From assembly GCF_030287405.1 (NCBI RefSeq), contig NZ_JASVVV010000001.1, forward strand, positions 434,001 to 498,000: a stretch of DNA of 64,000 nucleotides, read 5' to 3'. This stretch comes from Halalkalicoccus sp. NIPERK01 (GTDB lineage Archaea; Halobacteriota; Halobacteria; Halobacteriales; Halalkalicoccaceae). Below, piece after piece: positions 1 to 7,828 of this stretch (position 1 is the first letter of the stretch; each line of letters starts with the position of its first letter). Below the pieces are notes generated by a model that saw only the letters and a list, made by a program, of their open reading frames with translations, did not search any database and was not told where the DNA came from. A program made the translations under genes and the position numbers.

Positions 1-768
1 GGCCAGTTCGACCGACTCCTCGATCGTCCAGGAGTTCCGATCGGGCAGCCAGTCGGTCCCCGAAATTCGCACGAAGACCGGCTTCTCGTCGGGCCAGACC
101 TCCCGGACGGCCTCGGTGACCTGCCGGACCAGTCGGGTCCGGTTCTCGAAGTCACCCCCATATTCGTCGTCGCGGTCGTTCGTGACCGGCGAGAGGAACT
201 CGTGGAGCAGGTAGCCGTGGGCGGCGTGGACCTCCGCGACCTCGAAGCCCGCATCCAGCGCGCGTTCGGCGGCCTCGCGGTAGTCGGCGACGAACTCCTC
301 GATGTCGGCCTGCGTCATCGCGCGCTGGGCGGGTGCCTCGTCGTCGTAGGGCCAGGCCGTCTCGTTCGGGGCGAGCACCTCCCAGCCGCCCTCCGCGGGC
401 GAGAGAGGCTCGCTCCCCTCCCACGGCCGGGTCTTGCTCGCCTTCCGGCCCGCGTGGGCGAGTTGGATCGCCGGAACGCCGCCCTGCTCGGCGATGAACT
501 CGGCGATCGGCGCGAGCGCCTCGCGGTGCTCGTCGCTCCAGATCCCCAGATCCTCGGGCGTGATCCGGCCCTCGGGCGAGACGGCCGTCGCCTCGGTCAT
601 GACGACGCCCGCGCCGCCGACGGCCCGCGAGCCCAGGTGGACGCGGTGCCACTCGGTGGCGATCCCGTCGCCCTCCTCACAGGAGTACTGACACATCGGC
701 GAGACCATCAGGCGATTGGGGATCTTGGTTTCCCGAAGCGAGAGCGGGCTGAAGAGGTCTGCTGTCAT
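1..768 (-). CDS. NADH:flavin oxidoreductase, Old Yellow Enzyme family (partial)
   Basis: Reverse-strand gene with its ATG at 766-768 that runs off the left edge, so 256 N-terminal codons are visible and the C-terminal FMN-binding part is missing. The start reads MTADLFSPLSLRETKIPNRL, the usual opening of the YqjM/NamA class. Further along are SPMCQYS, LAHAGRK and HGYLLHEFLSP, which line the flavin and substrate pocket in this family, then DDEYGG and ENRTRL. The family reduces activated alkenes or related electrophiles with NAD(P)H through FMN in the cytoplasm. The physiological substrate cannot be told. It is divergent from the NIF3 gene, about 110 bases away. Confidence 0.9.
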   Translation of the reverse strand, partial: MTADLFSPLSLRETKIPNRLMVSPMCQYSCEEGDGIATEWHRVHLGSRAVGGAGVVMTEATAVSPEGRITPEDLGIWSDEHREALAPIAEFIAEQGGVPAIQLAHAGRKASKTRPWEGSEPLSPAEGGWEVLAPNETAWPYDDEAPAQRAMTQADIEEFVADYREAAERALDAGFEVAEVHAAHGYLLHEFLSPVTNDRDDEYGGDFENRTRLVRQVTEAVREVWPDEKPVFVRISGTDWLPDRNSWTIEESVELA

Positions 769-880
769 CGATCCCTCTAGAGCGGGAGCGGAAAAAGCCC
801 CCACGGCATCGGAGGGGGTTGCCGACACAGGGTTTTGCCGCAACCCGGAGGTTCGAGGGTGGGGACCCGAAACGGCGGGT

Positions 881-1711
881 ATGGCGCTCAGCACGGACGA
901 GATCATGCGACTCAGCCTCGACCTCGTGGGATGGGACGAGGTGCCCGCCGACAGCCAGATCTACGTCCCCGGCGAGGGGATCGAGAGCGCGCTCGTGGGG
1001 ATCGACCTCGAGAGCCCCGAGGTCCAACTCGCCGAGCGCGAGGGCTACGACCTGGCGCTGGCCCACCACCCCGTCGGCGAGCGCGCACGCCTCGACTTTT
1101 CCAACGTGCTCTCCCGACAGGTCGAGTTCATGACGGCCCACGGCGTTCCCACGGGGGAAGCCGAAGCGGCCGTCTCGGAGCTGCGCGAGCGCGTCGAACT
1201 CGGGGCCCACAGCGCGAACTACCGCCACGACCCCAGCGTCGCCGAGCTACTGGACCAGCCCTACATGAACGTCCACCTCGCGCCCGACGAGATTGGCAGG
1301 CGACGGTTCGTCGAGGTCGCCGAGGGGATGGACGCGGGGAGTTCGGTCGGCGAGTTTGTCACGGCGTTAGAGGAAATCCCTGAACTCGCGGCGGCAAGAA
1401 CCGACGTGGAGGTCCGGGTCGGAAGCGAGGACAACGACCTCGGCGAGGTCGCCGTGCACCACGCCGCCGGAACCAACGGCGGGGCGGATGTCGCGCGCGC
1501 GTACTTCGAGAACGGGGTCGATACGGTCCTGTACATCCACGTCGGCGCGGGCGACGCGCGCGAACTGAGTGAGGAATACGAGAAAAAGAACCTCGTCGTG
1601 ACGGGCCACATCGCGAGCGACGTGATCGGCCTCAACACCCTCATCGACGCCCTCGAGGACCGCGGCGTCGAGTGTACTCCGATCTCGGGCTGCTCGATCG
1701 GCCGGAGTTAG
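881..1711 (+). CDS. NIF3/DUF34-family dinuclear-metal protein
   Basis: 276 residues. I place the start at ATG 881 because an upstream in-frame ATG would overlap the divergent oxidoreductase gene and the added residues do not look haloarchaeal. The motif LAHHPVG (around residues 62-68), GAHSANYRHD (about 109-118) and VVTGHIASDVIGLN near the C-terminus match the histidine-rich metal ligands of NIF3/YbgI proteins, which form toroidal hexamers with two metal ions per subunit. The biochemical role of the family is not settled; links to GTP cyclohydrolase-like and metal-insertion functions have been proposed. No operon partner is evident; the next gene has its own promoter 10 bases after the stop. 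Confidence 0.75.
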   Translation: MALSTDEIMRLSLDLVGWDEVPADSQIYVPGEGIESALVGIDLESPEVQLAEREGYDLALAHHPVGERARLDFSNVLSRQVEFMTAHGVPTGEAEAAVSELRERVELGAHSANYRHDPSVAELLDQPYMNVHLAPDEIGRRRFVEVAEGMDAGSSVGEFVTALEEIPELAAARTDVEVRVGSEDNDLGEVAVHHAAGTNGGADVARAYFENGVDTVLYIHVGAGDARELSEEYEKKNLVVTGHIASDVIGLNTLIDALEDRGVECTPISGCSIGRS

Positions 1712-1722
1712 GTCGACCAAAA

Positions 1723-1747
1723 CCTATATGACTTTAGGCTCACCTAA
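1723..1747 (+). promoter_or_regulatory. TATA box with overlapping DtxR/Idr-like operator
   Basis: A TATA element (CCTATATGA, 1723-1731) is followed at once by TTAGGCTCACCTAA (1734-1747), a perfect TTAGG-N4-CCTAA inverted repeat matching the DtxR/IdeR/SirR-type box used by haloarchaeal metal-dependent repressors. It sits between TATA and the ATG at 1756, where bound repressor would block transcription initiation. The match is seen in the sequence; iron or manganese control is inferred. Confidence 0.6.
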
Positions 1748-1755
1748 GTCGATAC

Positions 1756-1917
1756 ATGGCTGTCACGGACGGACACGACGTCGAGACGACCGACGAGCAC
1801 GAGCCCACCACCTTCGTCTCCGCCCTCCGGACCTCTCCCGACCGAATCGTCTTCACGGAGGACGGGAACTCCGACGGGTGGATCGCGACCGACCACACCG
1901 TCGAACTCTCGCGGTAG
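1756..1917 (+). CDS. Small acidic haloarchaeal protein (53 aa)
   Basis: 53 residues beginning MAVTDGHDVETTDEHEPTT and ending IVFTEDGNSDGWIATDHTVE plus LSR. The second half (FTEDGN..GWI..D.TVEL) resembles a family of very short haloarchaeal proteins of unknown function, possibly DUF7331; I cannot confirm that membership. ATG 1756 is about 25-30 bases after the TATA box, so the transcript is probably leaderless. A DtxR-like operator lies between TATA and ATG, suggesting expression under metal limitation. No signal peptide or membrane segment is visible. The next gene, dpsA, is convergent. Confidence 0.6.
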   Translation: MAVTDGHDVETTDEHEPTTFVSALRTSPDRIVFTEDGNSDGWIATDHTVELSR

Positions 1918-1980
1918 GCCGCTCGGTTTCCCCAGCCGCGGCTCTTTCTCGCCTCGAAAAACCGGAAAAACGTCCGTGAG

Positions 1981-2529
1981 CTACTTGTGGACCGCTTCCT
2001 CGACGACGAGGGTGTCGTCCTCGAGGTAGTGATGGAAGTGGTGGGCGTCGTCCTCGATGACCACGAGCGTCTCGCGGAGGATCTCCTCGCTGCCGTAGTC
2101 GCCCAGGTCGTTCGCGAGCTGGACGTGTTCTCTCATCCGCTCGATCGTCTCGGCGTAGATCTCGAGGTCGTTCGACAGGGAGGTGCGAACGTCGTAGACG
2201 TCCTCGCCCTCGAACTCGACGGTCGCGCGCTCCTCGAGGTTCGACGGGCCGGCGACGGGCACGCCGCCGATGGCCTGGGCGCGCTCGGCGATGACGTCCG
2301 CGCGCTCCTCGGCGTGCTCGTAGGCCTCCTCGAAGAACAGGTGCAGGTCGCGGAACTCCGCGCCCTCGACGTTCCAGTGGTGCTTCTTGAGCTGGTGGTA
2401 GATCACGTACAGGTTGGACAGGTCGGTGTTCAGCGCGTCGATGACCTGTTCTGCCTTCTCCTGGTCGAGCCGGATCGGGTTCTCCTCCACCTCGTCGGCC
2501 TGCTGACGGACGGATTTCTGGGTGCTCAT
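1981..2529 (-). CDS. dpsA: DNA-protecting ferritin-like protein DpsA
   Basis: 182 residues, the usual haloarchaeal DpsA length. KKHHWNVEG (residues 48-56) and EERADVIAER (74-83) supply the Dps ferroxidase ligands at the interface between subunits; the H51/D78/E82 spacing equals that described for Halobacterium DpsA. The family oxidises ferrous iron with hydrogen peroxide or oxygen and stores it in a 12-subunit shell, limiting Fenton chemistry. The N-terminus (MSTQKSVRQQADEVEENPIR) is typical. The gene has its own promoter at 2555-2579. Iron handling here is thematically close to the DtxR-like box 250 bases away and the metal importer at 5.0 kb. Confidence 0.95.
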   Translation of the reverse strand: MSTQKSVRQQADEVEENPIRLDQEKAEQVIDALNTDLSNLYVIYHQLKKHHWNVEGAEFRDLHLFFEEAYEHAEERADVIAERAQAIGGVPVAGPSNLEERATVEFEGEDVYDVRTSLSNDLEIYAETIERMREHVQLANDLGDYGSEEILRETLVVIEDDAHHFHHYLEDDTLVVEEAVHK

Positions 2530-2554
2530 CTCACTCCCGACTACAACGCCCTCC

Positions 2555-2579
2555 CTCTTAAAGATTGGTTTCGTGAAAC
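2555..2579 (-). promoter_or_regulatory. dpsA promoter with GTTTC-N2-GAAAC palindrome
   Basis: On the reverse strand a TATA-like element CTTTAAGA (2555-2562) lies about 26-33 bases before the dpsA ATG. Directly upstream of it is GTTTCGTGAAAC (2568-2579), 5-bp arms around a 2-bp centre. Its position next to the BRE/TATA suggests an operator or activator site, but no known regulator motif was matched. Confidence 0.4.
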
Positions 2580-2594
2580 TCGTTTTCGCCGTAC

Positions 2595-3377
2595 CTAAAA
2601 TTTTGTTTCCCTTTTGCCATCAATCGACGCACCATTCGGAAAGACGATCCCCCGGTGGTGAGCGAACACCGACGGATCGAGCGTTGCGAGACAGTCGGCT
2701 TCCTCCCGCCCGAGCGACGTGAGAACCCTCCCGTCCGGGGAGACGACGGCGGAGTTGCCGGCGTACGTCGTCGATCCCCGTCCGGTTCGGCCCGCACCGA
2801 CGACCCAGCGGACGCCGTCGAGCGCGCGTGCTCGCAGGAGGAGTCGCCAGTTCTCGACGTGAGCGGTCGGCCACGCGCCGGGAACGAACAGCGCCCGAAC
2901 GTCCCGTCGAGCCAGCGCCGCGCTCTCCTCGACGAAGTTGAGGTCGTAACACGTGAGCAGACCGGTCGGACCGGCCGGCGTCTCGACGACGACTCGGTCG
3001 TCGCCCGGCGAGAGGACGGCCCGCTCGCCGCTCCAGAGGTGGCGTTTCCTGTAGACGACGATCCGCCCGGCATCCTCCGGCCGAACGTATGCGGTGGCGT
3101 TGTAGAAGGCGTCGTCCGCACGCTCGACGAACCCGACGACCAGCGCGCAATCGGCCCGCCGGGCGATCTCGTGCACGCGCCCGATGGCGTCGTCGCGGGC
3201 GAGCGCACACGTCCCGATCCGGTCGGGGACGAACTCCGAAAGCGAGTACTCGGGGAACACCGCCACCTTCACGGCGGTAGGCAGGGCGGCGACCCGATCG
3301 GCGAGTCGGTCGAGGTTCGCGTCGACATCGCCGTCGTCGACGACGGTCTGGCAGGCGGCGACGATCGGGCCGGTCAT
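2595..3377 (-). CDS. Carbon-nitrogen hydrolase (nitrilase superfamily)
   Basis: 260 residues, cytoplasmic. The nitrilase catalytic set is intact: Glu43 in FPEYSLSEF, Lys111 in VVYRKRHLW, and Cys143 in LLTCYDLNFVE. The family hydrolyses linear amides, carbamoyl groups or nitriles. This branch, with a short beta-alpha-beta start (MTGPIVAACQ) and no fused domain, is mostly annotated as omega-amidase-like or general C-N hydrolase, so the substrate is unknown. It ends about 65 bases upstream of the dpsA start on the same strand and is divergent from the PfkB kinase. Together with the formamidases and asparaginase further on it adds to the amide-hydrolysing content of the window. Confidence 0.85.
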   Translation of the reverse strand: MTGPIVAACQTVVDDGDVDANLDRLADRVAALPTAVKVAVFPEYSLSEFVPDRIGTCALARDDAIGRVHEIARRADCALVVGFVERADDAFYNATAYVRPEDAGRIVVYRKRHLWSGERAVLSPGDDRVVVETPAGPTGLLTCYDLNFVEESAALARRDVRALFVPGAWPTAHVENWRLLLRARALDGVRWVVGAGRTGRGSTTYAGNSAVVSPDGRVLTSLGREEADCLATLDPSVFAHHRGIVFPNGASIDGKRETKF

Positions 3378-3456
3378 GGCGGGTGTGCGCCCGCGGGCGA
3401 CAAAACCCCCGTGGCCGATCCGCTATTCCTTTGGCGGTGTCCCCGCGAGGTGGAGT

Positions 3457-4410
3457 ATGACCGATCCCGACATCCTCGTCGCGGGCGAGACGCTGGTCGA
3501 CTTCCTCCCCGAGCACCCCGGATCGCTCCGGGAGGTCGAGACGTTCACCCGCCGGCCGGGCGGCGCGCCCGCGAACGTCGCCGTCGGCCTCGCCGTGCTC
3601 GAGGAGGTGCCGTGGTTCTGGACGCGCGTCGGGAGCGACCCCTTCGGCGATGACCTCGTCGAGACGCTCGTCGAGTACGGCCTCCCCGAGCGATTCGTCG
3701 AGCGCGACCCCGAGGCGAAGACCACGCTGGCGTTCGTCTCGCACGACGAGACCGCGGACCGGCAGTTCAGCTTCTACCGCGACGGCACGGCCGACACGCG
3801 CATGGAGTCCGGCACGGTCGACGATCTCTTGAGAGGCGTCTCGTGGGTCCACCTCGGCGGCGTGACCCTCGCGAGCGAGCCCTCGCGGGCGGCGACGCTC
3901 GACCTCGCCGAACGCGCCAGCGAGCACGGCTGTACCGTCTCGTTCGACCCGAACGCCCGCCCCGAACTCTGGAACGGTCGAACGGAGTTCGAGCGACAGG
4001 TCGGCGAGATCCTGCCCCACGTCGACGTGCTGAAGGCGACCCCCGAGGACCTCGCGGAGGCGGGCATCGACGGCGAGGGCGTGGCCCTCGCGCGCGCGGC
4101 CTGCGAGCGCGGTCCGCACACGACGCTGCTGACCCTCGGCGGCGAGGGCGCGCTCGCGGTCGCCACCGCAGACGCGCCATGGACCGGCGAGGCGACCCAT
4201 CCGGGCTACCCCGTAGAGCCCGTCGACACGACCGGCGCGGGCGACGCCTTCACCGCGGGGGCGATCGCGGCGCTCTCGGGCGGCGAGGACCTGGAGGAGG
4301 CCCTTTCGTTCGGGAACGCCGTCGCGGCGACGACGACCACCGCCGAGGGCGCGATGACCGCGCTCCCCGATCGCGAGCGCGTCGAGCGGTTTCGGGCCGA
4401 GCGCGAGTAG
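3457..4410 (+). CDS. PfkB-family sugar kinase (fructokinase-like)
   Basis: 317 residues from ATG 3457; upstream in-frame codons would overlap the divergent nitrilase gene. Residues 5-50 contain the substrate-binding GETLVDF and the RPGGAPANVAVGLA signature (PfkB signature 1). DTTGAGDAF (residues 257-265) is PfkB signature 2, with Asp263 as the expected catalytic base and the anion hole just before it. The sequence is closest in style to fructokinases/2-keto-3-deoxygluconate kinases; the sugar cannot be assigned from sequence alone. It is followed 35 bases later by the YbaK-type gene in the same direction, so they may be cotranscribed. Confidence 0.85.
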   Translation: MTDPDILVAGETLVDFLPEHPGSLREVETFTRRPGGAPANVAVGLAVLEEVPWFWTRVGSDPFGDDLVETLVEYGLPERFVERDPEAKTTLAFVSHDETADRQFSFYRDGTADTRMESGTVDDLLRGVSWVHLGGVTLASEPSRAATLDLAERASEHGCTVSFDPNARPELWNGRTEFERQVGEILPHVDVLKATPEDLAEAGIDGEGVALARAACERGPHTTLLTLGGEGALAVATADAPWTGEATHPGYPVEPVDTTGAGDAFTAGAIAALSGGEDLEEALSFGNAVAATTTTAEGAMTALPDRERVERFRAERE

Positions 4411-4445
4411 CCAATGCTTTTCCCCTCCGGTACACAGCCCCACGC

Positions 4446-4916
4446 ATGCATCCACGTGCGGTCGAGTTCCGCGAGCGGGCGGCCGAAGAGTACGGGTTGG
4501 CGATCGACGTCGAGGAGTTCCCCGAGGGGACCAAGACGGCAGCCGACGCCGCCGACGCCGTCGGCTGTGAGGTCGCCCAGATCGCGAGCAGCCTCGTCTT
4601 TCTGGCCGACGGCGACCCCGTCGTCGTCGTCACCAGCGGCGCGAACCGCGTCGACGAGGATCGGGTCGCCGAGGCGCTCGACGCCGGGGCCGTCGAGATG
4701 GCCGACGCCGAGACCATCAGGGAGACGCTTGGCTGGTCGATCGGGGGCGTCCCGCCGATCTGTCACGAGAGCGAGGTTCCGGTGCTGTTCGACCCCACTC
4801 TGAGCGGATTCGACACCGTTTGGGCCGCGGCCGGCACCCCGAAGGCAGTGTTTCCGATCGACCCCGACCGTCTGAAACGCCTCGCGGGCGCCGCCGAACA
4901 CGAGATCGCAGTCTAG
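4446..4916 (+). CDS. YbaK/EbsC-type aminoacyl-tRNA deacylase
   Basis: 156 residues, a stand-alone YbaK/ProRS-INS fold. It begins MHPRAVEFRERAAEEYGL and contains the family features CEVAQIASSLVF, VVVTSGANRVD and a C-terminal AAGTPKAVFPIDPDRL, where the conserved lysine positions the tRNA acceptor. These proteins hydrolyse mischarged aminoacyl-tRNAs (for example Cys- or Ala-tRNA-Pro) in trans, acting as translation proofreaders. It lies 35 bases after the PfkB kinase and before the metal importer, which has its own promoter. The substrate specificity (Cys, Ala or other) is not readable. Confidence 0.85.
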   Translation: MHPRAVEFRERAAEEYGLAIDVEEFPEGTKTAADAADAVGCEVAQIASSLVFLADGDPVVVVTSGANRVDEDRVAEALDAGAVEMADAETIRETLGWSIGGVPPICHESEVPVLFDPTLSGFDTVWAAAGTPKAVFPIDPDRLKRLAGAAEHEIAV

Positions 4917-4943
4917 TAACTCGTCGTCGATGAATGGCCCGAA

Positions 4944-4971
4944 TTATTAACTAAGTGGATATAAGTAATAA
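4944..4971 (+). promoter_or_regulatory. Zinc-importer promoter flanked by an inverted repeat
   Basis: TTATTAACT (4944-4952) and AGTAATAA (4964-4971) form an imperfect inverted repeat around the TATA-like GATATAAG (about 4958-4965), 40 bases before the importer ATG. Arms flanking TATA are a classic repressor arrangement, so this is a candidate operator for a metal-sensing regulator. The motif differs from the TTAGG/CCTAA box at 1734. Confidence 0.4.
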
Positions 4972-5002
4972 CTCTTTTAGGGATGCCGCGGTACTCGTGA
5001 GT

Positions 5003-6070
5003 ATGGACGAGACACGACGCCGACTGCTGAAGGGGGGCGCGGGGGTGATCGCGGCGGCGAGTGCGGGCTGTCTGGACTCGCTGGGCGGCGGGGCACCGAA
5101 CGTCGGAAGCGAGACGGGCGGAGGGGGCAACACCGCCGCGATGGCGTCGTTCTTCACGCTCGCGGATTTCACCCGCCAGGTCGGCGGCGACGCCCTCGCG
5201 GTCGAGAACGCGGTCCCGACGGGCCAGCACGGTCACGGCTGGGAGCCCCAATCGGACATCACCGTCGACGCGATCGAACGCGACGCGTTCGTCTACCTCG
5301 GGATCGAGGGGTTTCAGCGCTGGGCCGACGACGTCGTCCGCGAGATCGAGGCGAACCACGGCGACGTGACGGTGATCGACGCCGCCGAGAACGTCGATCT
5401 CTCGGAGTACGGCGAGCACGGCCACGACGAGGACCACGAAGCGGAGGACGGACACGGCCACGACGAAGGTCAGGATCACGAGCACGCCGACGATAACGAA
5501 GACGGCCACGGGGAGGATCACGCGGGCGGCGACTACGATCCGCACTTCTGGGTCGATCCCGTGCGATCCCAGCAGGCCGTCGAGACCATCCGGGATCGAC
5601 TGATCGAGGCCGACGGCGACAACGCCGGGACTTACGAGGAGAACGCCGAGTCGTATATCGCGGACCTCGAGGAACTCCACGACCGGTTCGAGGGGGACCT
5701 CGCCGAGCGCGAACACGACACCGTCGTCGTCGCCGGCCACGATTCCTATGGGTATCTCGCCGAGCGCTACGGCTTCGAGATCCACACGCCCCAGGGCGTC
5801 TCGCCCGAGACCGAGGCGAGCCCCAGCCAGATCGCGGAAACGGTCGAGCTGGTCGAGCGCGAGGGGATCGAGGTGATCCTCTACGACCACTTCGACGGCG
5901 ACACCCTCGCCCGAACCGTCGTCGAGGAGGCGGATACCGCGAGCGACGTCGCGGCGCTCTCGCCCGCAGAGAGCGTCACCGAGGAATGGGAGGCGGAGGG
6001 ACTCGACTACGTCGGCCAGATGGAAGAGATAAACCTGCCGGCGCTCCAAGCGGCACTGGGGGCAGACTAA
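5003..6070 (+). CDS. znuA: Metal (zinc) ABC transporter substrate-binding lipoprotein
   Basis: 355 residues. ATG 5003 is chosen because it begins directly at the Tat motif (MDETRRRLLKGG); an earlier ATG at 4955 lies inside the promoter. The signal ends in a lipobox with Cys23 (SAGC), so the protein is probably a Tat-exported lipoprotein. It belongs to the cluster A-I/TroA solute-binding family: the metal site is built by GQHGHGWEP, HFWVDP, AGHDSYGYL and a late Asp. A His/Asp/Glu-rich loop (about residues 137-180, many HGHDE repeats) is characteristic of zinc rather than manganese binders. First gene of a three-gene operon; its stop is adjacent to the GTG of the ATPase gene. Confidence 0.9.
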   Translation: MDETRRRLLKGGAGVIAAASAGCLDSLGGGAPNVGSETGGGGNTAAMASFFTLADFTRQVGGDALAVENAVPTGQHGHGWEPQSDITVDAIERDAFVYLGIEGFQRWADDVVREIEANHGDVTVIDAAENVDLSEYGEHGHDEDHEAEDGHGHDEGQDHEHADDNEDGHGEDHAGGDYDPHFWVDPVRSQQAVETIRDRLIEADGDNAGTYEENAESYIADLEELHDRFEGDLAEREHDTVVVAGHDSYGYLAERYGFEIHTPQGVSPETEASPSQIAETVELVEREGIEVILYDHFDGDTLARTVVEEADTASDVAALSPAESVTEEWEAEGLDYVGQMEEINLPALQAALGAD

Positions 6071-6817
6071 GTGAGCGAACCGGAAGTCATCACCGTCGAG
6101 GACGTCACCTACTCGTACGACGGCCGACCGGCAGTCGAGGACGTCTCGCTCTCGATCGAGGAGGGCGAGTTCCTCGGCCTCGTCGGGCCGAACGGCTCGG
6201 GCAAGACGACACTCCTCAAGCTGATGTTGGGCCTGCTCTCGCCCGACTCCGGGGAGATACGGCTGTTCGGCGTCCCGGTGGAGGCGTTCGACGCGGGCGA
6301 GCGCATCGGCTACGTCTCCCAGCACTCGACGGGCAAGGAGCGAACGATGCCGATAACGGTGAGAGAGGTCGTCACGATGGGGCGCTACCCCCACACCCGC
6401 TTCGGGTGGCTGCGGAGCCACGACCGCGAGATGGTCGAGGAGGCCCTCGAACGGGTCGGGATCGCCGACCTCGCCGACCGGTGGATCAACGAACTCTCGG
6501 GCGGACAGAAACAGCGCGCCTTTATCGCGCGGACGCTCGCGGGCGAGGCCGACCTGCTCGCGCTCGACGAACCCACCGTGGGCGTCGACGCCGACTCCCG
6601 GGACGCCTTCTACGACCTGCTCGACGAACTGAACGACCGGGGAATCACGGTCGTCCTGATCGAACACGACATCGGCGTCGTCACCGACCACGCCGACAGG
6701 ATCGCCTGCATCAACCGCGAACTCTACCACCACGGCGACGCGGAGGGGTTCTTGGAAAGCGACGCGCTCGCACGGGCCTACGGAACCAACAGCCGGCTGC
6801 TCGAACACGGCCACTGA
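6071..6817 (+). CDS. znuC: Metal (zinc) ABC transporter ATP-binding protein
   Basis: 248 residues starting with GTG at 6071, immediately after the stop of the binding protein. The ABC ATPase motifs are complete: Walker A GPNGSGKTT (residues 39-47), the Q-loop around YVSQHS, signature ELSGGQKQR (about 140-148), Walker B LLALDEPT (about 163-170) and the switch histidine in IEHDIGVV. It powers uptake through the permease whose ATG overlaps its stop codon (TGATG), implying translational coupling. The Zn/Mn-type subfamily is inferred from the operon partners and the TMGRYPH segment after the Q-loop. Confidence 0.92.
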   Translation: MSEPEVITVEDVTYSYDGRPAVEDVSLSIEEGEFLGLVGPNGSGKTTLLKLMLGLLSPDSGEIRLFGVPVEAFDAGERIGYVSQHSTGKERTMPITVREVVTMGRYPHTRFGWLRSHDREMVEEALERVGIADLADRWINELSGGQKQRAFIARTLAGEADLLALDEPTVGVDADSRDAFYDLLDELNDRGITVVLIEHDIGVVTDHADRIACINRELYHHGDAEGFLESDALARAYGTNSRLLEHGH

Positions 6818-7791
6818 TGGACTCGAAGACCCTCCAGCGACTCGTCCTCGCGGTCTTCGGTCTCGGAGTCATCTCGTTGTTCGTCCCGATCGCCTTCGGG
6901 CTCATGCCCCGGACGTTCTTCGAGGCCTCCTGTGGTCTCGGCCGGTCGTTCGGGACGCGGATCGCCTGCTACGGCTTCATCTGGAACGCGCTCACGACGG
7001 CGGTGTTCATCGGGATCGTCGGCCCCGTCATCGGCACCTACCTCGTCCACCGCGAGATGGCGCTGATCGGCGAGACGCTCGCCCACGCCGCCTTCGCGGG
7101 CGTCGCGATCGGCACCCTGCTCTTCGCCGGGTCGGGCTGGGGCACCCCACTGCTGCTCTCGGCGCTCGTCGCCGGGGTCGTCGGCGCGCTCGCGGTCCAG
7201 TTCCTCGCCGACCGAACCGGATCGTACGGCGACGTCCCGATCGCGATCATGCTCACGGGCAGTTTCGCGGTCGGTACCCTCGTCATTAGCCTCGGGGGCG
7301 GTCTCGCGACGGTCGACATCAACAGCATCCTTTTCGGCTCGATCGCCACCGTCGGCGGCGGGAACGTGCTGCTGATGGCGCTCTTGAGCATCGCGGTCGT
7401 CGGGACCGTCGCGCTGACGTACAAGCCGCTTTTGTACATCACCTTCGACGAGGAGGCCGCCCGCGTCGCCCGATTCAACGTCTCGGCGTACAACACGCTG
7501 CTGATCTTCCTGACGGCGATGGTCGTCGTCGGATCGATGCAGATCCTCGGCGTCATTCTCGTAGCGGCGATGCTGGTCGTCCCCGTCGCGGCGGCGTCAC
7601 AGGTCACGGACAGTTTCAGGAACTCGCTGTTCGCCTCGGTGATCGTCGGCGAGGTCGCGGCGGTTTCCGGACTCCTCCTCTCGTGGCGCTACTCGCTCGC
7701 GCCCGGCGCGACGATCGTCGTCGTCGCCATCGGGATCTACCTGCTCGCGATCGCGGTTCCCGATCGGAGGGGCCACGCCAGCGCGCGCTGA
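6817..7791 (+). CDS. znuB: Metal (zinc) ABC transporter permease
   Basis: 324 residues, polytopic with roughly eight to nine membrane segments. It has the ABC-3 family pattern: an HREMALIGETLAHAAFAGVA coupling region (residues about 72-91), a central GSIATVGGGNVLL stretch and a conserved late MQILGVILVAAMLVVP. The ATG at 6817 shares its A with the TGA of the ATPase gene. The N-terminus is longer than in bacterial ZnuB and includes a cysteine-containing extracytoplasmic loop (EASCGLGRSFGTRIACYG). Last gene of the importer operon; the next gene begins 37 bases later with its own start context. Confidence 0.9.
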   Translation: MDSKTLQRLVLAVFGLGVISLFVPIAFGLMPRTFFEASCGLGRSFGTRIACYGFIWNALTTAVFIGIVGPVIGTYLVHREMALIGETLAHAAFAGVAIGTLLFAGSGWGTPLLLSALVAGVVGALAVQFLADRTGSYGDVPIAIMLTGSFAVGTLVISLGGGLATVDINSILFGSIATVGGGNVLLMALLSIAVVGTVALTYKPLLYITFDEEAARVARFNVSAYNTLLIFLTAMVVVGSMQILGVILVAAMLVVPVAAASQVTDSFRNSLFASVIVGEVAAVSGLLLSWRYSLAPGATIVVVAIGIYLLAIAVPDRRGHASAR

Positions 7792-7828
7792 TCCGCACCC
7801 ATAAGTGCTCACCGTCGGTACGGACCGT

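Noticed and set aside
2620-6814. Very long reverse-strand open frames (several hundred codons) across the PfkB, YbaK and importer genes
   Set aside because: They are antisense to well supported genes, rich in Arg and Ala, with no recognisable domain; GC-rich third positions keep such shadow frames open.
5986-6816. In-frame upstream extension of the permease frame over the ATPase gene
   Set aside because: The ATG at 6817 overlaps the ATPase stop and begins the first membrane helix; the extension is Arg-rich and antisense-like.
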